Notes under the pieces: generated by a model
Seen by the model: only the letters and a program-made list of their open reading frames with translations
Databases searched by the model: none
What the model was told of the DNA's origin: nothing
Part shown: piece by piece, positions 29,047 to 40,100 of the stretch
How positions within the stretch are numbered: position 1 is the stretch's first letter
How the letters are laid out: each line of letters starts with the position of its first letter
DNA from: Bacillus sp. N13C7
GTDB taxonomy: Bacteria; Bacillota; Bacilli; Bacillales; Bacillaceae
Length of the DNA: 64,000 nucleotides
NCBI RefSeq assembly: GCF_026790065.1
Contig: NZ_JALAMO010000007.1
Location: 308,829 to 372,828, forward strand
Direction of reading: 5' to 3'
Translations under genes and position numbers: made by a program

Positions 29047-29227
29047 AGGTGATCCGCCTTTCTGGAATATGAATACATTTATTTTACTCTTTTTCAGACT
29101 AGTGATCTAGACCAGCTGAGGTGTTTTCCCGCCTTTTATAAAATCTGTTTTAGGTTCAAGCCCGAAAGTGATAAAATGAAGGTATTGTGAGCAAGCTCGG
29201 GGCAGCCCGGAACAGGAGGAACATATC
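29047..29227. promoter_or_regulatory. Divergent nagA/hprK promoter region
   Basis: Plus strand: an extended -10 element TG-A-TAAAAT, with the hexamer at 29172-29177 and a weak -35, starts the hprK operon about 50 bases downstream. Minus strand: the nag promoter and its operator. No other feature is seen. Confidence 0.55.
29103..29114. promoter_or_regulatory. NagR operator (dre site) of the nag operon
   Basis: TGATCTAGACCA is a near-perfect palindrome of the TGGTCTAGACCA type bound by NagR. On the minus strand it lies just upstream of a TAAAAT -10-like element, covering the -35 region. Confidence 0.75.
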
Positions 29228-30160
29228 GTGGCAAAGGTTCGCACAAAAGACGTAATGGAACAGTTCAATTTGGAATTAATCAGCGGTGAAGAAGGGATTA
29301 ACCGCCCGATTACAATGAGTGACTTATCAAGACCAGGCATTGAAATTGCCGGATATTTTACATATTACCCGAGGGAGCGCGTGCAGCTTCTCGGAAAAAC
29401 AGAGCTTTCTTTCTTTGAGCAGCTGCCGGAAGAGGAGAAAAAGCAGCGAATGGATTCTCTGTGCACTGATGTAACACCAGCTATCATTCTTTCCAGAGAT
29501 ATGCCTATCCCGCAGGAGCTGATTGACGCTTCTGAAAAAAACGGTGTGCCTGTCCTCAGATCACCGCTGAAAACGACAAGGCTGTCAAGCCGTTTAACTA
29601 ACTTTCTTGAGAGCCGGCTGGCGCCTACCACGGCGATTCACGGCGTTCTTGTCGATATATATGGTGTCGGCGTGCTGATCACAGGAAAAAGCGGCGTCGG
29701 AAAAAGTGAAACTGCGCTGGAGCTTGTGAAAAGAGGGCACCGCCTCGTTGCCGATGACTGCGTTGAAATTCGGCAGGAGGATCAGGATACTCTTGTCGGA
29801 AACGCTCCAGAATTAATTGAACATCTCCTTGAAATCAGGGGGCTTGGCATTATCAACGTGATGACGCTGTTTGGCGCCGGTGCGGTCAGAAGCAATAAAC
29901 GAATCACGATTGTCATGAACCTTGAACTTTGGGAGCAGGGTAAGCAATACGACCGTCTCGGACTTGAGGAAGAAACCATGAAAATCATTGATACGGAAAT
30001 TACAAAACTGACAATTCCCGTCCGTCCGGGCCGAAATCTCGCAGTCATCATCGAAGTGGCGGCAATGAACTTCAGATTGAAGCGGATGGGGCTGAATGCC
30101 GCTGAACAATTTACCAACAAGCTGGCGGATGTCATTGAAGACGGTGAACAAGACGAATAG
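29228..30160 (+). CDS. hprK: HPr kinase/phosphorylase HprK
   Basis: 310 residues. The N-terminal domain spans about 1-130. The catalytic domain has the Walker A motif GKSGVGKS near 153-160 and the HprK signature [10 protein letters not shown] near 205. It phosphorylates Ser46 of HPr and of Crh (encoded at 54.8 kb), and with phosphate it reverses the reaction, releasing pyrophosphate. This sets carbon catabolite repression via CcpA. The GTG start follows GGAGGAAC. It heads the operon hprK-lgt-yvoD-ppaX-yvoF. Confidence 0.97.
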   Translation: MAKVRTKDVMEQFNLELISGEEGINRPITMSDLSRPGIEIAGYFTYYPRERVQLLGKTELSFFEQLPEEEKKQRMDSLCTDVTPAIILSRDMPIPQELIDASEKNGVPVLRSPLKTTRLSSRLTNFLESRLAPTTAIHGVLVDIYGVGVLITGKSGVGKSETALELVKRGHRLVADDCVEIRQEDQDTLVGNAPELIEHLLEIRGLGIINVMTLFGAGAVRSNKRITIVMNLELWEQGKQYDRLGLEEETMKIIDTEITKLTIPVRPGRNLAVIIEVAAMNFRLKRMGLNAAEQFTNKLADVIEDGEQDE

Positions 30161-30173
30161 GAGTTGGCGTTAA

Positions 30174-30983
30174 ATGAATGAAGCGATAGAACCACTCAAT
30201 CCAATAGCATTTCAGCTGGGGCCGTTAGCCGTCCATTGGTACGGAATCATTATCGGTCTCGGCGCTTTGCTCGGGCTTTGGATTGCCATGAGGGAAAGTG
30301 AGAAAAGGGGGCTGCAGAAAGATACGTTTATCGATCTTGTCCTGTTTGCCATTCCGATTGCGATTATTTGCGCACGAATTTACTACGTTGCATTTGAATG
30401 GGATTATTATGCGGCGCATCCGGGAGAAATCATTAAGATTTGGAAGGGCGGCATTGCCATTCACGGCGGGTTAATCGGCGCCATTTTAACAGGTTATGTG
30501 TTTTCAAGAGTGAAAAACCTTTCATTCTGGAAGCTTGCGGATATTGCCGCCCCCAGCATTTTGCTCGGCCAGGCGATCGGCCGCTGGGGAAACTTCATGA
30601 ATCAGGAAGCGCACGGCGAGGCAGTCAGCAGAGCCTTTTTAGAAAACCTGCACCTGCCTGAATTTATCATCAATCAAATGTACATCAACGGGCAATACTA
30701 CCACCCTACTTTTTTATATGAATCACTGTGGAGCCTTGTCGGCGTCATCGTTTTGCTCCTCCTGCGCAGAGCGAATTTAAGGAGAGGCGAGCTGTTCTTG
30801 ACCTATATCATTTGGTATTCGATCGGAAGATACTTTATTGAAGGAATGCGGACTGACAGCTTAATGCTAGCTGATACACTTCGCATCGCTCAGGTGATTT
30901 CAATCGTATTGATTGTTTTGGCTGTGGGAGCCATCATCTTCAGACGGGTCAAGGGGTACTCGAAGGAGCGTTACGCGGAGTAG
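30174..30983 (+). CDS. lgt: Prolipoprotein diacylglyceryl transferase Lgt
   Basis: 269 residues with seven predicted membrane helices. The family motif HGGLIGAI and the Lgt signature [15 protein letters not shown] are both present. Lgt moves diacylglycerol from phosphatidylglycerol to the lipobox cysteine of lipoproteins such as YvcA in this window. It starts 13 bases after hprK in the same operon. Confidence 0.97.
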   Translation: MNEAIEPLNPIAFQLGPLAVHWYGIIIGLGALLGLWIAMRESEKRGLQKDTFIDLVLFAIPIAIICARIYYVAFEWDYYAAHPGEIIKIWKGGIAIHGGLIGAILTGYVFSRVKNLSFWKLADIAAPSILLGQAIGRWGNFMNQEAHGEAVSRAFLENLHLPEFIINQMYINGQYYHPTFLYESLWSLVGVIVLLLLRRANLRRGELFLTYIIWYSIGRYFIEGMRTDSLMLADTLRIAQVISIVLIVLAVGAIIFRRVKGYSKERYAE

Positions 30984-31006
30984 ACGTCAACAAAGGGGGC
31001 TGAGGG

Positions 31007-31945
31007 ATGAAGAAAATCTTTCTGGCTGGTCTTGCGGCAGGTCTTCAAACAACATGGACGCTCGGTAAAGTCATTTTCCCGGTAACACTATTGGTCACTT
31101 TGCTCCAGCATACGTCTGTCATGGATTGGCTGGTACGGCTGATCACACCGGTTATGGGCCTGTTCGGGCTTTCAGGTGAAGCGGCCATTCCGCTTGTGCT
31201 GGGAAATATGCTGAATCTGTATGCGGGAATTGCCGGGATTTTGACATTGGATTTATCTGTGAAGGAAGTCTTTATTTTAGCTGTTATGCTTTCATTCTGT
31301 CATAACTTGATTATCGAATCGACAGTTGCCGCAAAGGTTGGCATCAGAATTGGCGTCATATTGGCCGTGCGCATCGGTTTGGCCGCTGTGTCAGCCATCG
31401 TCATCAACCTCATTTGGCATGGCGGACAGGAAACGGCGCAGTACGGTTTTATCGCCGCAAAGAGCACGGCGCCAGACGGCTGGCTGGCAATGCTGGCCGA
31501 GGCTTTAATGAAAGCCGGACTTGGTGTTTTGCAGCTGGCGGCAATTGTGATCCCGCTGATGATCATTATTCAGTTTTTAAGAGATTTAGGCTGGCTGCAT
31601 CGGTTTTCCAGGTGGCTGTCTCCGTTTACGCAGCTGCTTGGCATGAATAAAAATACGTCTATGACGATGGTGGCGGGACTGACAATCGGTCTGGCCTACG
31701 GAGCGGGTGTCATGATCAAGGCTGTCGAGGATGACGGTGTGAGCAGGCGGGATATGACGTTGGCATTTATTTTTCTCGTTGCCTGCCACGCGGTCGTGGA
31801 AGATACATTAGTCTTTATTCCGCTCGGCATACCGGTCTGGCCTCTTCTTCTGATTCGTGTCGCCACAGCAGTACTGCTGACGATGGTCATAGCACATACG
31901 TGGAAAAAATGGAAACCTTCACCGGTTGGAAAGGAAGCAGTATGA
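31007..31945 (+). CDS. yvoD: Conserved membrane protein YvoD (nucleoside-recognition/gate type)
   Basis: 312 residues with about eight hydrophobic helices. It carries two internally similar halves, each with a GLxxGxxxxxxxP-like loop ([21 protein letters not shown] and [24 protein letters not shown]), as seen in nucleoside-recognition gate proteins. Its role is unknown. The stop codon overlaps the ppaX start (ATGA), implying coupling with the pyrophosphatase that assists HprK. Confidence 0.85.
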   Translation: MKKIFLAGLAAGLQTTWTLGKVIFPVTLLVTLLQHTSVMDWLVRLITPVMGLFGLSGEAAIPLVLGNMLNLYAGIAGILTLDLSVKEVFILAVMLSFCHNLIIESTVAAKVGIRIGVILAVRIGLAAVSAIVINLIWHGGQETAQYGFIAAKSTAPDGWLAMLAEALMKAGLGVLQLAAIVIPLMIIIQFLRDLGWLHRFSRWLSPFTQLLGMNKNTSMTMVAGLTIGLAYGAGVMIKAVEDDGVSRRDMTLAFIFLVACHAVVEDTLVFIPLGIPVWPLLLIRVATAVLLTMVIAHTWKKWKPSPVGKEAV

Positions 31946-32592
31946 GTGACAAACAAGTAACGACGATTTTGTTTGATTTAGACGGGACCCTTATTAATAC
32001 GAATGAATTAATTATCGCGTCCTTTTTGCATACACTGGAGCATTATTACCCAAGCAAGTATAAAAGAGAGGATGTGCTCGCATTTATCGGGCCGTCTCTT
32101 TTTGAAACATTCTCTTCGATGGACCCTGATAAATGTGATGATATGATCGCCATGTACAGAGCGTACAATCATGACATGCATGATACACTTGTGACTGAAT
32201 ATGAAACCGTGTATGAAACCTTGGATGCACTGAAAAAATCCGGCTTTAAATTAGGGATTGTGACAACGAAATTAAGAGATACTGTCAATATGGGCCTCAA
32301 GCTGACAGGAATCGGCGAATTCTTTGAAACGGTCGTCACTCTTGATGATGTGACAAATGCAAAGCCTGATCCCGAGCCTGTGCTTTTAGCGCTGAAACAG
32401 CTTGGAAGCGTGCCGGCGGAAGCCATTATGGTCGGCGATAATTACCACGACGTGCTGGCAGGGAAAAACGCCGGAACAAAAACGGCCGGAGTCGCATGGA
32501 CGATTAAAGGGCCGGAAATGCTGGCGAAGCATGAGCCTGATTATATGCTTGAGAAAATGAGTGATCTATTACAAATCGTTGGAGTGAAGTAA
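31942..32592 (+). CDS. ppaX: Pyrophosphatase PpaX (HprP)
   Basis: 216 residues of the HAD superfamily, with motif [10 protein letters not shown], motif II VTTK, and motifs III/IV near AKPDPEPV and MVGDNYHDV. PpaX hydrolyses the pyrophosphate made when HprK dephosphorylates P-Ser-HPr. The start at 31942 gives the known length and follows AAAGGAAG; a 14-codon upstream extension lies inside yvoD. Confidence 0.95.
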   Translation: MSDKQVTTILFDLDGTLINTNELIIASFLHTLEHYYPSKYKREDVLAFIGPSLFETFSSMDPDKCDDMIAMYRAYNHDMHDTLVTEYETVYETLDALKKSGFKLGIVTTKLRDTVNMGLKLTGIGEFFETVVTLDDVTNAKPDPEPVLLALKQLGSVPAEAIMVGDNYHDVLAGKNAGTKTAGVAWTIKGPEMLAKHEPDYMLEKMSDLLQIVGVK

Positions 32593-32595
32593 TCT

Positions 32596-33114
32596 GTGAG
32601 AAAAACAGATCGCCATCCGGTCACGGGGGCTAACTCACTATGGCATGTCTATCAAACGGTGCCTTTTGTAAAGGTTGTCAAAAATTTTATTGTCATTCAA
32701 ATGGCGAGATATACACCGTTTATCGGTATGAAAAACTGGCTGTACCGTACATTTCTGCGGATGAAGGTAGGAAAACAGACATCCTTTGCCCTTATGGTGA
32801 TGCCGGATATTATGTTTCCGGAAAAGATCTCAGTCGGAACAAATACAATCATCGGGTACAATACGACCATTTTGGCCCATGAGTATTTGATTCATGAATA
32901 CCGGATCGGCAAAGTCCTGATCGGAGACGAAGTGATGATCGGTGCGAACACGACCATTCTGCCAGGTGTGGAAATAGGGGATGGCGCAATTGTGTCCGCC
33001 GGAACGCTTGTCCATAAAGACGTACCTGCCGGGGCATTTGTCGGCGGAAATCCGATGAGGATCATCTATACGAAGGAAGAAATGCAAGAGAGATTCAAAA
33101 AGCCCGCTGAATAA
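32596..33114 (+). CDS. yvoF: Hexapeptide-repeat O-acetyltransferase YvoF
   Basis: 172 residues with left-handed beta-helix hexapeptide repeats in the C-terminal half (ISVGTNTIIGYNTTI, VLIGDEVMIGANTTILPGVEIGDGAIVSAG), typical of maltose/galactoside O-acetyltransferases. The catalytic-site histidine is plausible in LAHEYLIHEY. The acceptor substrate is unknown, perhaps a sugar or wall precursor. It is the last gene of the hprK operon, 3 bases after ppaX, with a GTG start. Confidence 0.86.
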   Translation: MRKTDRHPVTGANSLWHVYQTVPFVKVVKNFIVIQMARYTPFIGMKNWLYRTFLRMKVGKQTSFALMVMPDIMFPEKISVGTNTIIGYNTTILAHEYLIHEYRIGKVLIGDEVMIGANTTILPGVEIGDGAIVSAGTLVHKDVPAGAFVGGNPMRIIYTKEEMQERFKKPAE

Positions 33115-33132
33115 ACATCAGCAGGCTTTTTT
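33097..33132. terminator. Bidirectional terminator between yvoF and pelC
   Basis: AAAAAGCCCGCTGA and TCAGCAGGCTTTTT form a 14-bp stem with one mismatch and a seven-base loop. A and T tracts on both sides allow use from either strand. Confidence 0.9.
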
Positions 33133-33136
33133 ATTG

Positions 33137-33802
33137 TTAAAATTGAGTATTGTTGTTTTCGTAAATATGCTGAACGCCGATCCATTTTTGGCCGACATTG
33201 GAGTAGCGTGTATTTGTCATTTTGACCGTGCTTGTTTTGCTGTCTGTCCGGAATATCGCTTCTTTCATGTTCGTGATGGTGCACTTATCGATGATCACAT
33301 CAACGTGGAAGGTTGAACCGCCTAGCTGTCTAATGAATTTTCCGCCATTGTCCGCCGTGAAGTTTTTCACTGTGAATGTGCTGGCCTTATTGATCTGGAA
33401 AATCTTATCTGACGCTTTTTGGGCAGAGCCGCCGTCAATGGTTACTTTTCCTTCCTTCTTCACCGTTAACGCATCCTCACCAACATCTTCCCACTTTACA
33501 TTCTGAATGTTAACGTTTCCATAAGTGTGCACGCCATCAGCAGCAGGTGCGCCAAGCACCACATTTTTCAGGGTTGCTCCATCCTCTACGCGAAAAACAG
33601 GTTCCTGGTTTTCAGACTGGCTTCCGTCACCTAATTCTTTCCCTGCTACAAACCGCTGTCCTTTCCCGTCATATGTTGTATTTTTTGGTACGATAATTGT
33701 TTCGTGAACCACTTTGTCAGCTGCAAATGCAGTTGATGACTGAAACTGGCTGAAACCTATAACCAAACTGAACATAAATAGGATAGACACGATTCTTTTC
33801 AA
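33137..33802 (-). CDS. pelC: Secreted pectate lyase PelC (PL3 family)
   Basis: 221 residues with a clear signal peptide (MKRIVSILFMFSLVIGF...STAFA, cleavage near residue 27) and a short parallel beta-helix. Internal motifs such as VKWEDVGEDALTVKKEG and FIRQLGG are those of polysaccharide lyase family 3. It cleaves polygalacturonate by beta-elimination with calcium, which suits a soil and root lifestyle. The start is TTG at 33802, 8 bases after GGGAGGAT. The leader contains a hairpin. Confidence 0.93.
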   Translation of the reverse strand: MKRIVSILFMFSLVIGFSQFQSSTAFAADKVVHETIIVPKNTTYDGKGQRFVAGKELGDGSQSENQEPVFRVEDGATLKNVVLGAPAADGVHTYGNVNIQNVKWEDVGEDALTVKKEGKVTIDGGSAQKASDKIFQINKASTFTVKNFTADNGGKFIRQLGGSTFHVDVIIDKCTITNMKEAIFRTDSKTSTVKMTNTRYSNVGQKWIGVQHIYENNNTQF

Positions 33803-33836
33803 TGATAAAATCCTCCCCGGAATATTTAATTTGTAA

Positions 33837-33868
33837 GAGAAGCTTCAGCGTCTTGCACCGGCTTCTCT
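33837..33868 (-). other. Hairpin in the pelC leader
   Basis: AGAGAAGC (33837-33844) and GCTTCTCT (33861-33868) can pair around a 16-base loop, 35 bases before the pelC start. There is no T-run in the minus direction, so it is not a terminator; it may stabilise the mRNA 5' end. Weak evidence. Confidence 0.4.
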
Positions 33869-34054
33869 CACATAGATCGGGGCAAGGCTGAATCTGCTTT
33901 AATCATAAAAACAGACAGCCTGAAAGTAAAGACAATTTTGGATGATAAATGGAAAATGAATCGATATTACCGATTGAAACAAAAAGCATGAATATTGTCG
34001 TATTTGCTCAGGGGAGAGCATAGGGCACTGTAAAAACGAACAGTTTTCAGCCGT

Positions 34055-34807
34055 TTACTTTTGAATAACGATGGCTTGGCTGCCCATTTGTTCCCACGCT
34101 TTTTCAAAGCTCGTTCTGTCGGTTTTTCTGTTTTTGTAGCCATACGGATCATTGAGATAGACATACTTTTCGTCATATCCCGTAACGGCGACACTGTGTT
34201 CACTGTACGTGATATCTATTGTTCCGTTTGGCGTTTTCCATGTCTGCATGTTGTCCACTGGCGTAAAGTTGGCGGTCGTAATCACCCAAACAGGATTGCC
34301 TTTCTCAAGCTGTGCATAAACAGCGGAAATGCTTTTTCCAGTCAGGTCAGACACTTTGTTGCCGGCGTAGGTTTTCGCCAGCTGATAGATCGGCCCGTGA
34401 TAGACACCGAGACCCGGGCCATTTGCCATATCCCCGACAAATCCGTCATTCGGATCACCCTTTAATCCGCTGCTGTATGTCAAAGGCACTGTGGCAATCT
34501 GGTTTGCCAATGTGTTTTTTGTTACGTCGTATCCCGCGTAATTCAGCACCATCGCAAGGCTTGTTACTTCACAGCCGTTATAGAGCCGAGGCGCGTCCAT
34601 CTGGTTATAAAGGATGACATCCAGCGGTTCGGCGCTTCCCTTCAGCTCCTTTTTGCTGTTCGCAGCTGAGTCTGTATCGCTATCAGAAACCACTTTTTTA
34701 AGGCTGTTCAAAAAAGGAATATCTATATCTTTTGCATCTATTTTAAGTCCGAAAAAAATAACGCCTGAAAGAATCATCAGGACACATAGAGTTCGCAGTG
34801 TTTTCAT
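34055..34807 (-). CDS. yvpB: Exported C39-like peptidase-domain protein YvpB
   Basis: 250 residues. An N-terminal hydrophobic segment (residues 5-22) anchors or exports it, and a C39-like peptidase fold follows from about residue 65. The candidate catalytic cysteine is in YNGCEVTSLAMVL, the histidine in YSEHSVAVTGYD, and the aspartate in LNDPYG. Substrate unknown. The start at 34807 follows AAGGAGAT seven bases upstream; a 30-codon upstream extension crosses the promoter and is rejected. A TG-C-TATAAT extended -10 lies at 34838-34846 on the minus strand. Confidence 0.87.
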   Translation of the reverse strand: MKTLRTLCVLMILSGVIFFGLKIDAKDIDIPFLNSLKKVVSDSDTDSAANSKKELKGSAEPLDVILYNQMDAPRLYNGCEVTSLAMVLNYAGYDVTKNTLANQIATVPLTYSSGLKGDPNDGFVGDMANGPGLGVYHGPIYQLAKTYAGNKVSDLTGKSISAVYAQLEKGNPVWVITTANFTPVDNMQTWKTPNGTIDITYSEHSVAVTGYDEKYVYLNDPYGYKNRKTDRTSFEKAWEQMGSQAIVIQK

Positions 34808-34958
34808 CTTTATCTCCTTGTTCTCTATTTGATTTGTATTATAGCATGCTAAACATAAAGAATTTGAGATATTACGCACCTTTAATACATTATTCATGAT
34901 TTTTTCATAATGAGGAGAAGGATATTTGTACTAAAAAAATCCTGACTGAAGGTAAGCA

Positions 34959-34987
34959 TTGATTTTCGCTCTTTCATCTGCTAACAT
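34959..34987 (+). promoter_or_regulatory. Sigma-A promoter of the histidine operon
   Basis: TTGATT (34959-34964), a 17-base spacer and TAACAT (34982-34987). The leader of about 60 bases before hisZ is too short for a T-box and none is seen. Confidence 0.65.
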
Positions 34988-35056
34988 ATTATCATATTAG
35001 CGAACTAAAGGATTCGGAATTTTCCTTCAAACACTGCAACGGAGGTGCTCGGGTTG

Positions 35057-36232
35057 ATGTTTATGTTTGAAAAACCGCACGGCATGAGAGATACACTGCC
35101 CGGTTTATACGAAACGAAAAAAAAGGTGAGACAATCGTTAACCGATTTGATCGATAAATGGGGATATCAATTTATGGAAACGCCGACACTGGAGTTTTAC
35201 GATACCGTTGGCGTGCAGTCAGCAATTGAAGAGCAGCAGCTGTTTAAGCTTCTTGATCAGGACGGCAAGACATTGGTGCTTCGCCCGGATATGACAGGAC
35301 CGATTGCAAGGGTAGCGGCATCAAAGCTTCTGAAACACGATCATCCGCTTAGAGTCGGCTATGCGGCAAATGTGTTCAGGGCTCAGGAACGCGAAGGCGG
35401 ACGTCCCGCCGAATTCGAGCAGGTCGGAGTGGAATTAATCGGTGACGGCACGACAAGCGCGGATGCGGAGGTCATTGCTTTAGTAATCGGTGCGTTAAAA
35501 AACGCCGGGCTGGCTTCCTTTAAGATTGCTATCGGCCATGCCGGCATTGCGGATGCCCTGTTTGTTGAGGTGCTTGGAAACGTTGAACGCGCTGATGTGC
35601 TGCGGCGGTTTTTATATGAGAAGAACTACGTTGGCTACAGAGAACATGTCAAGTCTCTCCCGCTTTCCTCCATTGATCAAAGCAGGCTGCTTGAGCTTCT
35701 TGAACTGAGGGGCGGCATAGAAGTTTGCGGGCGTGCTGAGGAAATCGTCGATTCTGCACAAGGAAAAAGCGTGGTTGATGAGCTGAAGGCGCTGTGGGGC
35801 ATTCTCGAGGATTATAGATGTACGGAAAATGTCCGTCTTGATCTGAATATGGTCAGTCACATGAGCTATTACACAGGGATTTTATTTGAGGTGTACGCGG
35901 AAAATGTCGGCTTTGTCATTGGAAGCGGCGGCCGTTACAACAAGCTTCTGGGCCATTTTGATTCACCCGCACCGGCGACAGGCTTTGGGCTTCGGATCGA
36001 CCGGCTGATTGAAGCACTTCATTTGAAAGACGAACCTTGTGACATTGACGCTGTTATTTTCAGCAAAGAGCAGCGGGCGCAAGCCATCGCTTATGCGAAT
36101 GAAGAACGTATGAAAGGGAACAAAGTGGTTCTTCAAGATTTATCTGGAATTAAAAATATCGATCAGATGACAAAATCTTTTGCAAACGTCACCTATTTTA
36201 TCGGTGCCAGAAAGGAAGAGCAAAATGGGTAA
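35057..36232 (+). CDS. hisZ: ATP phosphoribosyltransferase regulatory subunit HisZ
   Basis: 391 residues resembling the catalytic core of histidyl-tRNA synthetase (motif 2 [23 protein letters not shown]; motif 3 [29 protein letters not shown]) but lacking tRNA-charging function. It is needed with the short-form HisG. The ATG at 35057 lies 9 bases after GGAGGTG; the GTG at 35045 overlaps that site. It is first in the eight-gene his operon. Confidence 0.96.
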   Translation: MFMFEKPHGMRDTLPGLYETKKKVRQSLTDLIDKWGYQFMETPTLEFYDTVGVQSAIEEQQLFKLLDQDGKTLVLRPDMTGPIARVAASKLLKHDHPLRVGYAANVFRAQEREGGRPAEFEQVGVELIGDGTTSADAEVIALVIGALKNAGLASFKIAIGHAGIADALFVEVLGNVERADVLRRFLYEKNYVGYREHVKSLPLSSIDQSRLLELLELRGGIEVCGRAEEIVDSAQGKSVVDELKALWGILEDYRCTENVRLDLNMVSHMSYYTGILFEVYAENVGFVIGSGGRYNKLLGHFDSPAPATGFGLRIDRLIEALHLKDEPCDIDAVIFSKEQRAQAIAYANEERMKGNKVVLQDLSGIKNIDQMTKSFANVTYFIGARKEEQNG

Positions 36233-36866
36233 GTTACTCACAATGGCGATGCCGAAGGGCCGGATATTTGAAGAAGCGGCAGGGCTGCTGCGGCAGGCGG
36301 GCTACAAGCTCCCAGAGGAGTTTGAAGATTCGAGGAAACTGATCATCGATGTCCCGGAGGAAAATCTCCGTTTCATTTTAGCGAAGCCGATGGATGTGAC
36401 CACATATGTGGAGCATGGCGTGGCAGACGTCGGAATTGCGGGTAAGGATGTCATGCTTGAGGAGGAGCGCGATGTGTATGAGGTGCTGGATTTGAAAATC
36501 AGCAAATGCCACTTGGCAGTCGCCGGACTTCCCAATGCAGACTGGAGCGGCGTAGCGCCGAGAATCGCGACAAAGTATCCGAATGTGGCTTCCAGTTATT
36601 TCAGGGAGCAGGGAGAACAAGTCGAAATCATTAAGCTCAACGGGTCAATCGAGCTGGCTCCGCTTATTGGGCTTGCGGACCGAATTGTGGACATCGTTTC
36701 CACGGGACAGACGCTGAGAGAAAACGGGCTTGTTGAAACGGAGCACATTTGTGACATTACGTCCCGCTTTATCGTGAATCCGGTAAGCTATCGCATGAAA
36801 GACGATGTAATAGACGAAATGGCATCCCGTTTATCTCTTGTTGTGGAAGGAGAAACGGCAAAATGA
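36225..36866 (+). CDS. hisG: ATP phosphoribosyltransferase catalytic subunit HisG (short form)
   Basis: 213 residues, without the C-terminal regulatory ACT-like domain of long HisG, consistent with partnership with HisZ. The PRPP-binding region is [16 protein letters not shown] near 155-170. It catalyses the first committed step of histidine synthesis. It overlaps hisZ by 8 bases and hisD by 4. Confidence 0.97.
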   Translation: MGKLLTMAMPKGRIFEEAAGLLRQAGYKLPEEFEDSRKLIIDVPEENLRFILAKPMDVTTYVEHGVADVGIAGKDVMLEEERDVYEVLDLKISKCHLAVAGLPNADWSGVAPRIATKYPNVASSYFREQGEQVEIIKLNGSIELAPLIGLADRIVDIVSTGQTLRENGLVETEHICDITSRFIVNPVSYRMKDDVIDEMASRLSLVVEGETAK

Positions 36867-38146
36867 AGATCAAAACCATCAGCAGTGCAGAACGGCTTTC
36901 TCTCAAGCGATCCATTGATGCCGGAACGGAAGAGCAAAGAAAAACGGTCCGGTCCATTATTGAAGATGTTAAAGCAAATGGTGATCAAGCGGTTCGCAGC
37001 TACACGGCGACATTTGACGGTATCGAAATCGACAGCCCGCTGGTCACAAAAGAAGAAATTGAGAAAGCATATACCTTGCTGGATTCACAGCTCCTTCAGG
37101 TGATTAGGCAGGCAATCAAAAATATTCGGGAATATCACGAGAGACAGATGCAATCCTCCTGGTTTTATCACAGAAAGGACGGCACAATGCTGGGGCAGAA
37201 AGTGACGGCGCTTGATTCCGCCGGCGTATATGTGCCGGGGGGAACGGCGGCATACCCTTCCTCTGTTTTGATGAATGTCATTCCGGCACTCGTAGCGGGT
37301 GTGGAAAGAATCGTGCTTGTGACGCCTCCGGGAAAAGACGGACAGCTGTCCCCCGGGGTTTTAGTCGCCGCTGCCGAGCTAGGCATAAAAGACATGTACA
37401 AAATGGGCGGCGCCCAAGCGATTGCAGCACTTGCATACGGAACCGAAACCATTGAGCCGGTGGATAAAATCACAGGGCCGGGCAATATTTATGTCGCGCT
37501 TGCCAAACGAGAGGTGTTCGGTGATGTCGATATCGATATGATTGCCGGACCGAGTGAAATCGTCGTGCTGGCAGATGAAACAGCGATTCCGCGTGAAATT
37601 GCGGCCGATCTGCTGTCACAGGCGGAACACGATAAGCTCAGCTCATGTGTGTTGGTCACAGATTCGATGACGCTGGCCGAGGCGGTATCAGCAGAAATAA
37701 ACGAGCAGCTGAAAACCTTGCCCCGAAGAGAAATAGCAGAAGCTGCAGTGAGCGATTACGGTTGTATCTATGTGGCGGAAACAATGGAAGAAGCCATTGA
37801 TACGGTCAATACGCTCGCACCGGAGCATTTAGAAATTATCACACAGTCTCCCGAAGCTTTGCTTGGCAGAGTCAAACATGCGGGTGCGATTTTCTTAGGA
37901 AGATATAGCCCTGAGCCTGTCGGCGATTATTTTGCCGGACCGAACCATGTGCTTCCGACTAACGGAACAGCCAGATTTTCAAGTCCATTAAACGTAACGG
38001 ATTTTCAAAAGAAATCGAGCATTATTTCTTACAGTCAATCAGCCTTTGAAGAACATGCCGAAAGCATTGCGGCATTTGCCAGACTTGAAGGATTAGAAGC
38101 GCATGCCAGATCAATCGAAGCGAGAGAACGGAGGAATTCAAAATGA
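36863..38146 (+). CDS. hisD: Histidinol dehydrogenase HisD
   Basis: 427 residues. The family signature is [33 protein letters not shown] near residue 225-260, which includes zinc ligands, and [13 protein letters not shown] follows near 352. It carries out the last two steps, from histidinol to histidine, with two NAD+. It overlaps both neighbours by 4 bases (ATGA). Confidence 0.97.
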   Translation: MKIKTISSAERLSLKRSIDAGTEEQRKTVRSIIEDVKANGDQAVRSYTATFDGIEIDSPLVTKEEIEKAYTLLDSQLLQVIRQAIKNIREYHERQMQSSWFYHRKDGTMLGQKVTALDSAGVYVPGGTAAYPSSVLMNVIPALVAGVERIVLVTPPGKDGQLSPGVLVAAAELGIKDMYKMGGAQAIAALAYGTETIEPVDKITGPGNIYVALAKREVFGDVDIDMIAGPSEIVVLADETAIPREIAADLLSQAEHDKLSSCVLVTDSMTLAEAVSAEINEQLKTLPRREIAEAAVSDYGCIYVAETMEEAIDTVNTLAPEHLEIITQSPEALLGRVKHAGAIFLGRYSPEPVGDYFAGPNHVLPTNGTARFSSPLNVTDFQKKSSIISYSQSAFEEHAESIAAFARLEGLEAHARSIEARERRNSK

Positions 38147-38727
38147 GAAAAGCGGAGCGCGCCAGAAAAACAAACGAAACAGATATTGAGCTGGCATTCG
38201 CCATAGACGGCGAGGGGCAAGCGGATATCAAAACAGACGTGCCGTTTATGACACACATGCTGGATTTATTTACGAAACACGGGCAATTTGATCTTTCCAT
38301 TAACGCGAAAGGCGATGTTGATATAGATGATCACCACACGACTGAAGATATCGGCATTTGCTTAGGTCAGGCGCTGCTTGAAGCCTTAGGCGATAAAAAA
38401 GGAATTAAACGCTACGGATCAGCGTTTGTTCCGATGGATGAGGCGCTTGCTCAGGTTGTGATTGATTTAAGCAACCGGCCGCACTTAGAAATGCGCGCGG
38501 ACTTCCCGGCAGCTAAAGTCGGAACATTTGATACGGAGCTTGTACATGAATTTTTGTGGAAGCTGGCGCTTGAAGCGCGGATGAACCTGCACGTCATCGT
38601 TCATTACGGAACAAACACGCACCACATGATTGAAGCTGTTTTTAAAGCGCTGGGACGTGCGCTTGATGAAGCGACAACGATCGATCCGCGTGTTAAAGGA
38701 ATCCCGTCAACGAAAGGGATGCTGTAA
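38143..38727 (+). CDS. hisB: Imidazoleglycerol-phosphate dehydratase HisB
   Basis: 194 residues, a stand-alone dehydratase without the phosphatase half found in enterobacteria. Metal-binding motifs [14 protein letters not shown] and [16 protein letters not shown] are both present. It dehydrates imidazole-glycerol phosphate. It is followed by hisH with no gap. Confidence 0.97.
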   Translation: MRKAERARKTNETDIELAFAIDGEGQADIKTDVPFMTHMLDLFTKHGQFDLSINAKGDVDIDDHHTTEDIGICLGQALLEALGDKKGIKRYGSAFVPMDEALAQVVIDLSNRPHLEMRADFPAAKVGTFDTELVHEFLWKLALEARMNLHVIVHYGTNTHHMIEAVFKALGRALDEATTIDPRVKGIPSTKGML

Positions 38728-39366
38728 ATGATTGGCGTGATAGATTACGGAATGGGCAATTTATACAGTGTCTCAAAGGCGCTTGAGCGTGTCGGCGTAC
38801 CGTACTTTGTTTCTGAAAAGCCGGGGGAGCTGAGAAAAGCCGATGCCTTCATTTTGCCGGGGGTCGGTTCATTTGGAGACGCTATGGACAATTTGCGCCA
38901 TGCGAAGCTGGATCAATTAATTCACGATATGGTCTCAGAGGGAAGGCTGCTTCTCGGGATCTGCCTCGGCATGCAGCTTTTATTTGATAAAAGCGAAGAA
39001 AACGGCACCGCGTCAGGACTCGGGCTGTTAAAAGGAAAAGCGGTCAGGCTGAAAGCGGAAGATGAGAAAGGAAACAAGCTGAAGGTTCCGCATATGGGCT
39101 GGAACCGACTTTCCTTTCATAATGAATCTCCGCTGCTGGCTGAAACAGAGGAAGGGTACGCTTATTTCGTACATTCTTATTACATTGACGGGATGCAGGA
39201 GAACGCACTTTTGGCAAGCGCTGATTATGGTGTGCAAGTGCCTGCTGTAGTCGGAAAAGGGAACGTCTTTGGCGCCCAATTTCACCCGGAAAAAAGCAGC
39301 ACGGTCGGAATGTCCATCTTAACCCAATTCACGAAAATGGCAGCAGAACAGAAGGTGAAAAAATGA
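38728..39366 (+). CDS. hisH: Imidazole glycerol phosphate synthase glutaminase subunit HisH
   Basis: 212 residues of the class I glutamine amidotransferase family. The nucleophile is the cysteine in [12 protein letters not shown] (near residue 80), and the histidine/glutamate pair is in [11 protein letters not shown]. It supplies ammonia to HisF. Confidence 0.97.
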   Translation: MIGVIDYGMGNLYSVSKALERVGVPYFVSEKPGELRKADAFILPGVGSFGDAMDNLRHAKLDQLIHDMVSEGRLLLGICLGMQLLFDKSEENGTASGLGLLKGKAVRLKAEDEKGNKLKVPHMGWNRLSFHNESPLLAETEEGYAYFVHSYYIDGMQENALLASADYGVQVPAVVGKGNVFGAQFHPEKSSTVGMSILTQFTKMAAEQKVKK

Positions 39367-40100
39367 GTGCTTTTACATTATATCCGGCAATAGATATGAG
39401 AAACGGCAAATGTGTCCGTCTTGTCCAAGGAGATTATAATAAGGAAACCATTTACGGCGACTCACCGTACGACATGGCCGCATTATTTGCGGGTGAGGGT
39501 GCCGAATGGCTCCATCTCGTTGATCTCGACGGAGCCAAAGAAGGGAAAAGAGTAAATGACCGCCATGTGTTTGAGATTGCGCAAAAGCTGGATCTGAAAG
39601 TTGAGATCGGCGGCGGGATCCGTTCCGAAAAAGACGTCTATGAATACTTATCAGGCGGAGTTGATCGGGTGATCCTGGGGAGCTCAGCTGTCTCTAACCC
39701 ACCGTTTGTAAAAAAAATGCTGAAACAATATGGCGAGAAAATTGCAATCGGACTGGACGCGAGAAACGGCTTTGTTTCAACAGAAGGATGGCTGGAAACA
39801 TCAACTCTTAAGGCAACCGAACTAGGCAAAGAGCTTGCCAATGAAGGTGCGGAAGTCTTTATTTTTACTGACATCGCGACAGACGGAATGCTGTCAGGCC
39901 CCAATATTGAAAGCACTGTCGAGCTTGCGAAGGAAACGGGGAAATCTGTGATCGCTTCCGGCGGAGTCAGCTCCGTCGTGGAGCTCGAAGCCCTCGCCCG
40001 CTATCAGGCGGACGGCGTTTCTGGAGCGATCATCGGAAAAGCGCTGTATACCAATCAGTTTACGCTGAGCGAGGCGCTTGAAAGGGTGAAGCGGAATTGA
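39363..40100 (+). CDS. hisA: ProFAR isomerase HisA
   Basis: 245 residues, a TIM barrel with the N-terminal catalytic aspartate in [14 protein letters not shown] and the second in [16 protein letters not shown]. It performs the Amadori rearrangement of ProFAR. It is sister to HisF downstream, and the two genes overlap by 4 bases (TTGA). Confidence 0.97.
   Translation: MSAFTLYPAIDMRNGKCVRLVQGDYNKETIYGDSPYDMAALFAGEGAEWLHLVDLDGAKEGKRVNDRHVFEIAQKLDLKVEIGGGIRSEKDVYEYLSGGVDRVILGSSAVSNPPFVKKMLKQYGEKIAIGLDARNGFVSTEGWLETSTLKATELGKELANEGAEVFIFTDIATDGMLSGPNIESTVELAKETGKSVIASGGVSSVVELEALARYQADGVSGAIIGKALYTNQFTLSEALERVKRN

Noticed and set aside
34988-35056. Possible T-box or attenuator in the histidine leader
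   Set aside because: The leader is only about 60 bases and contains no terminator/antiterminator pair or T-box consensus.
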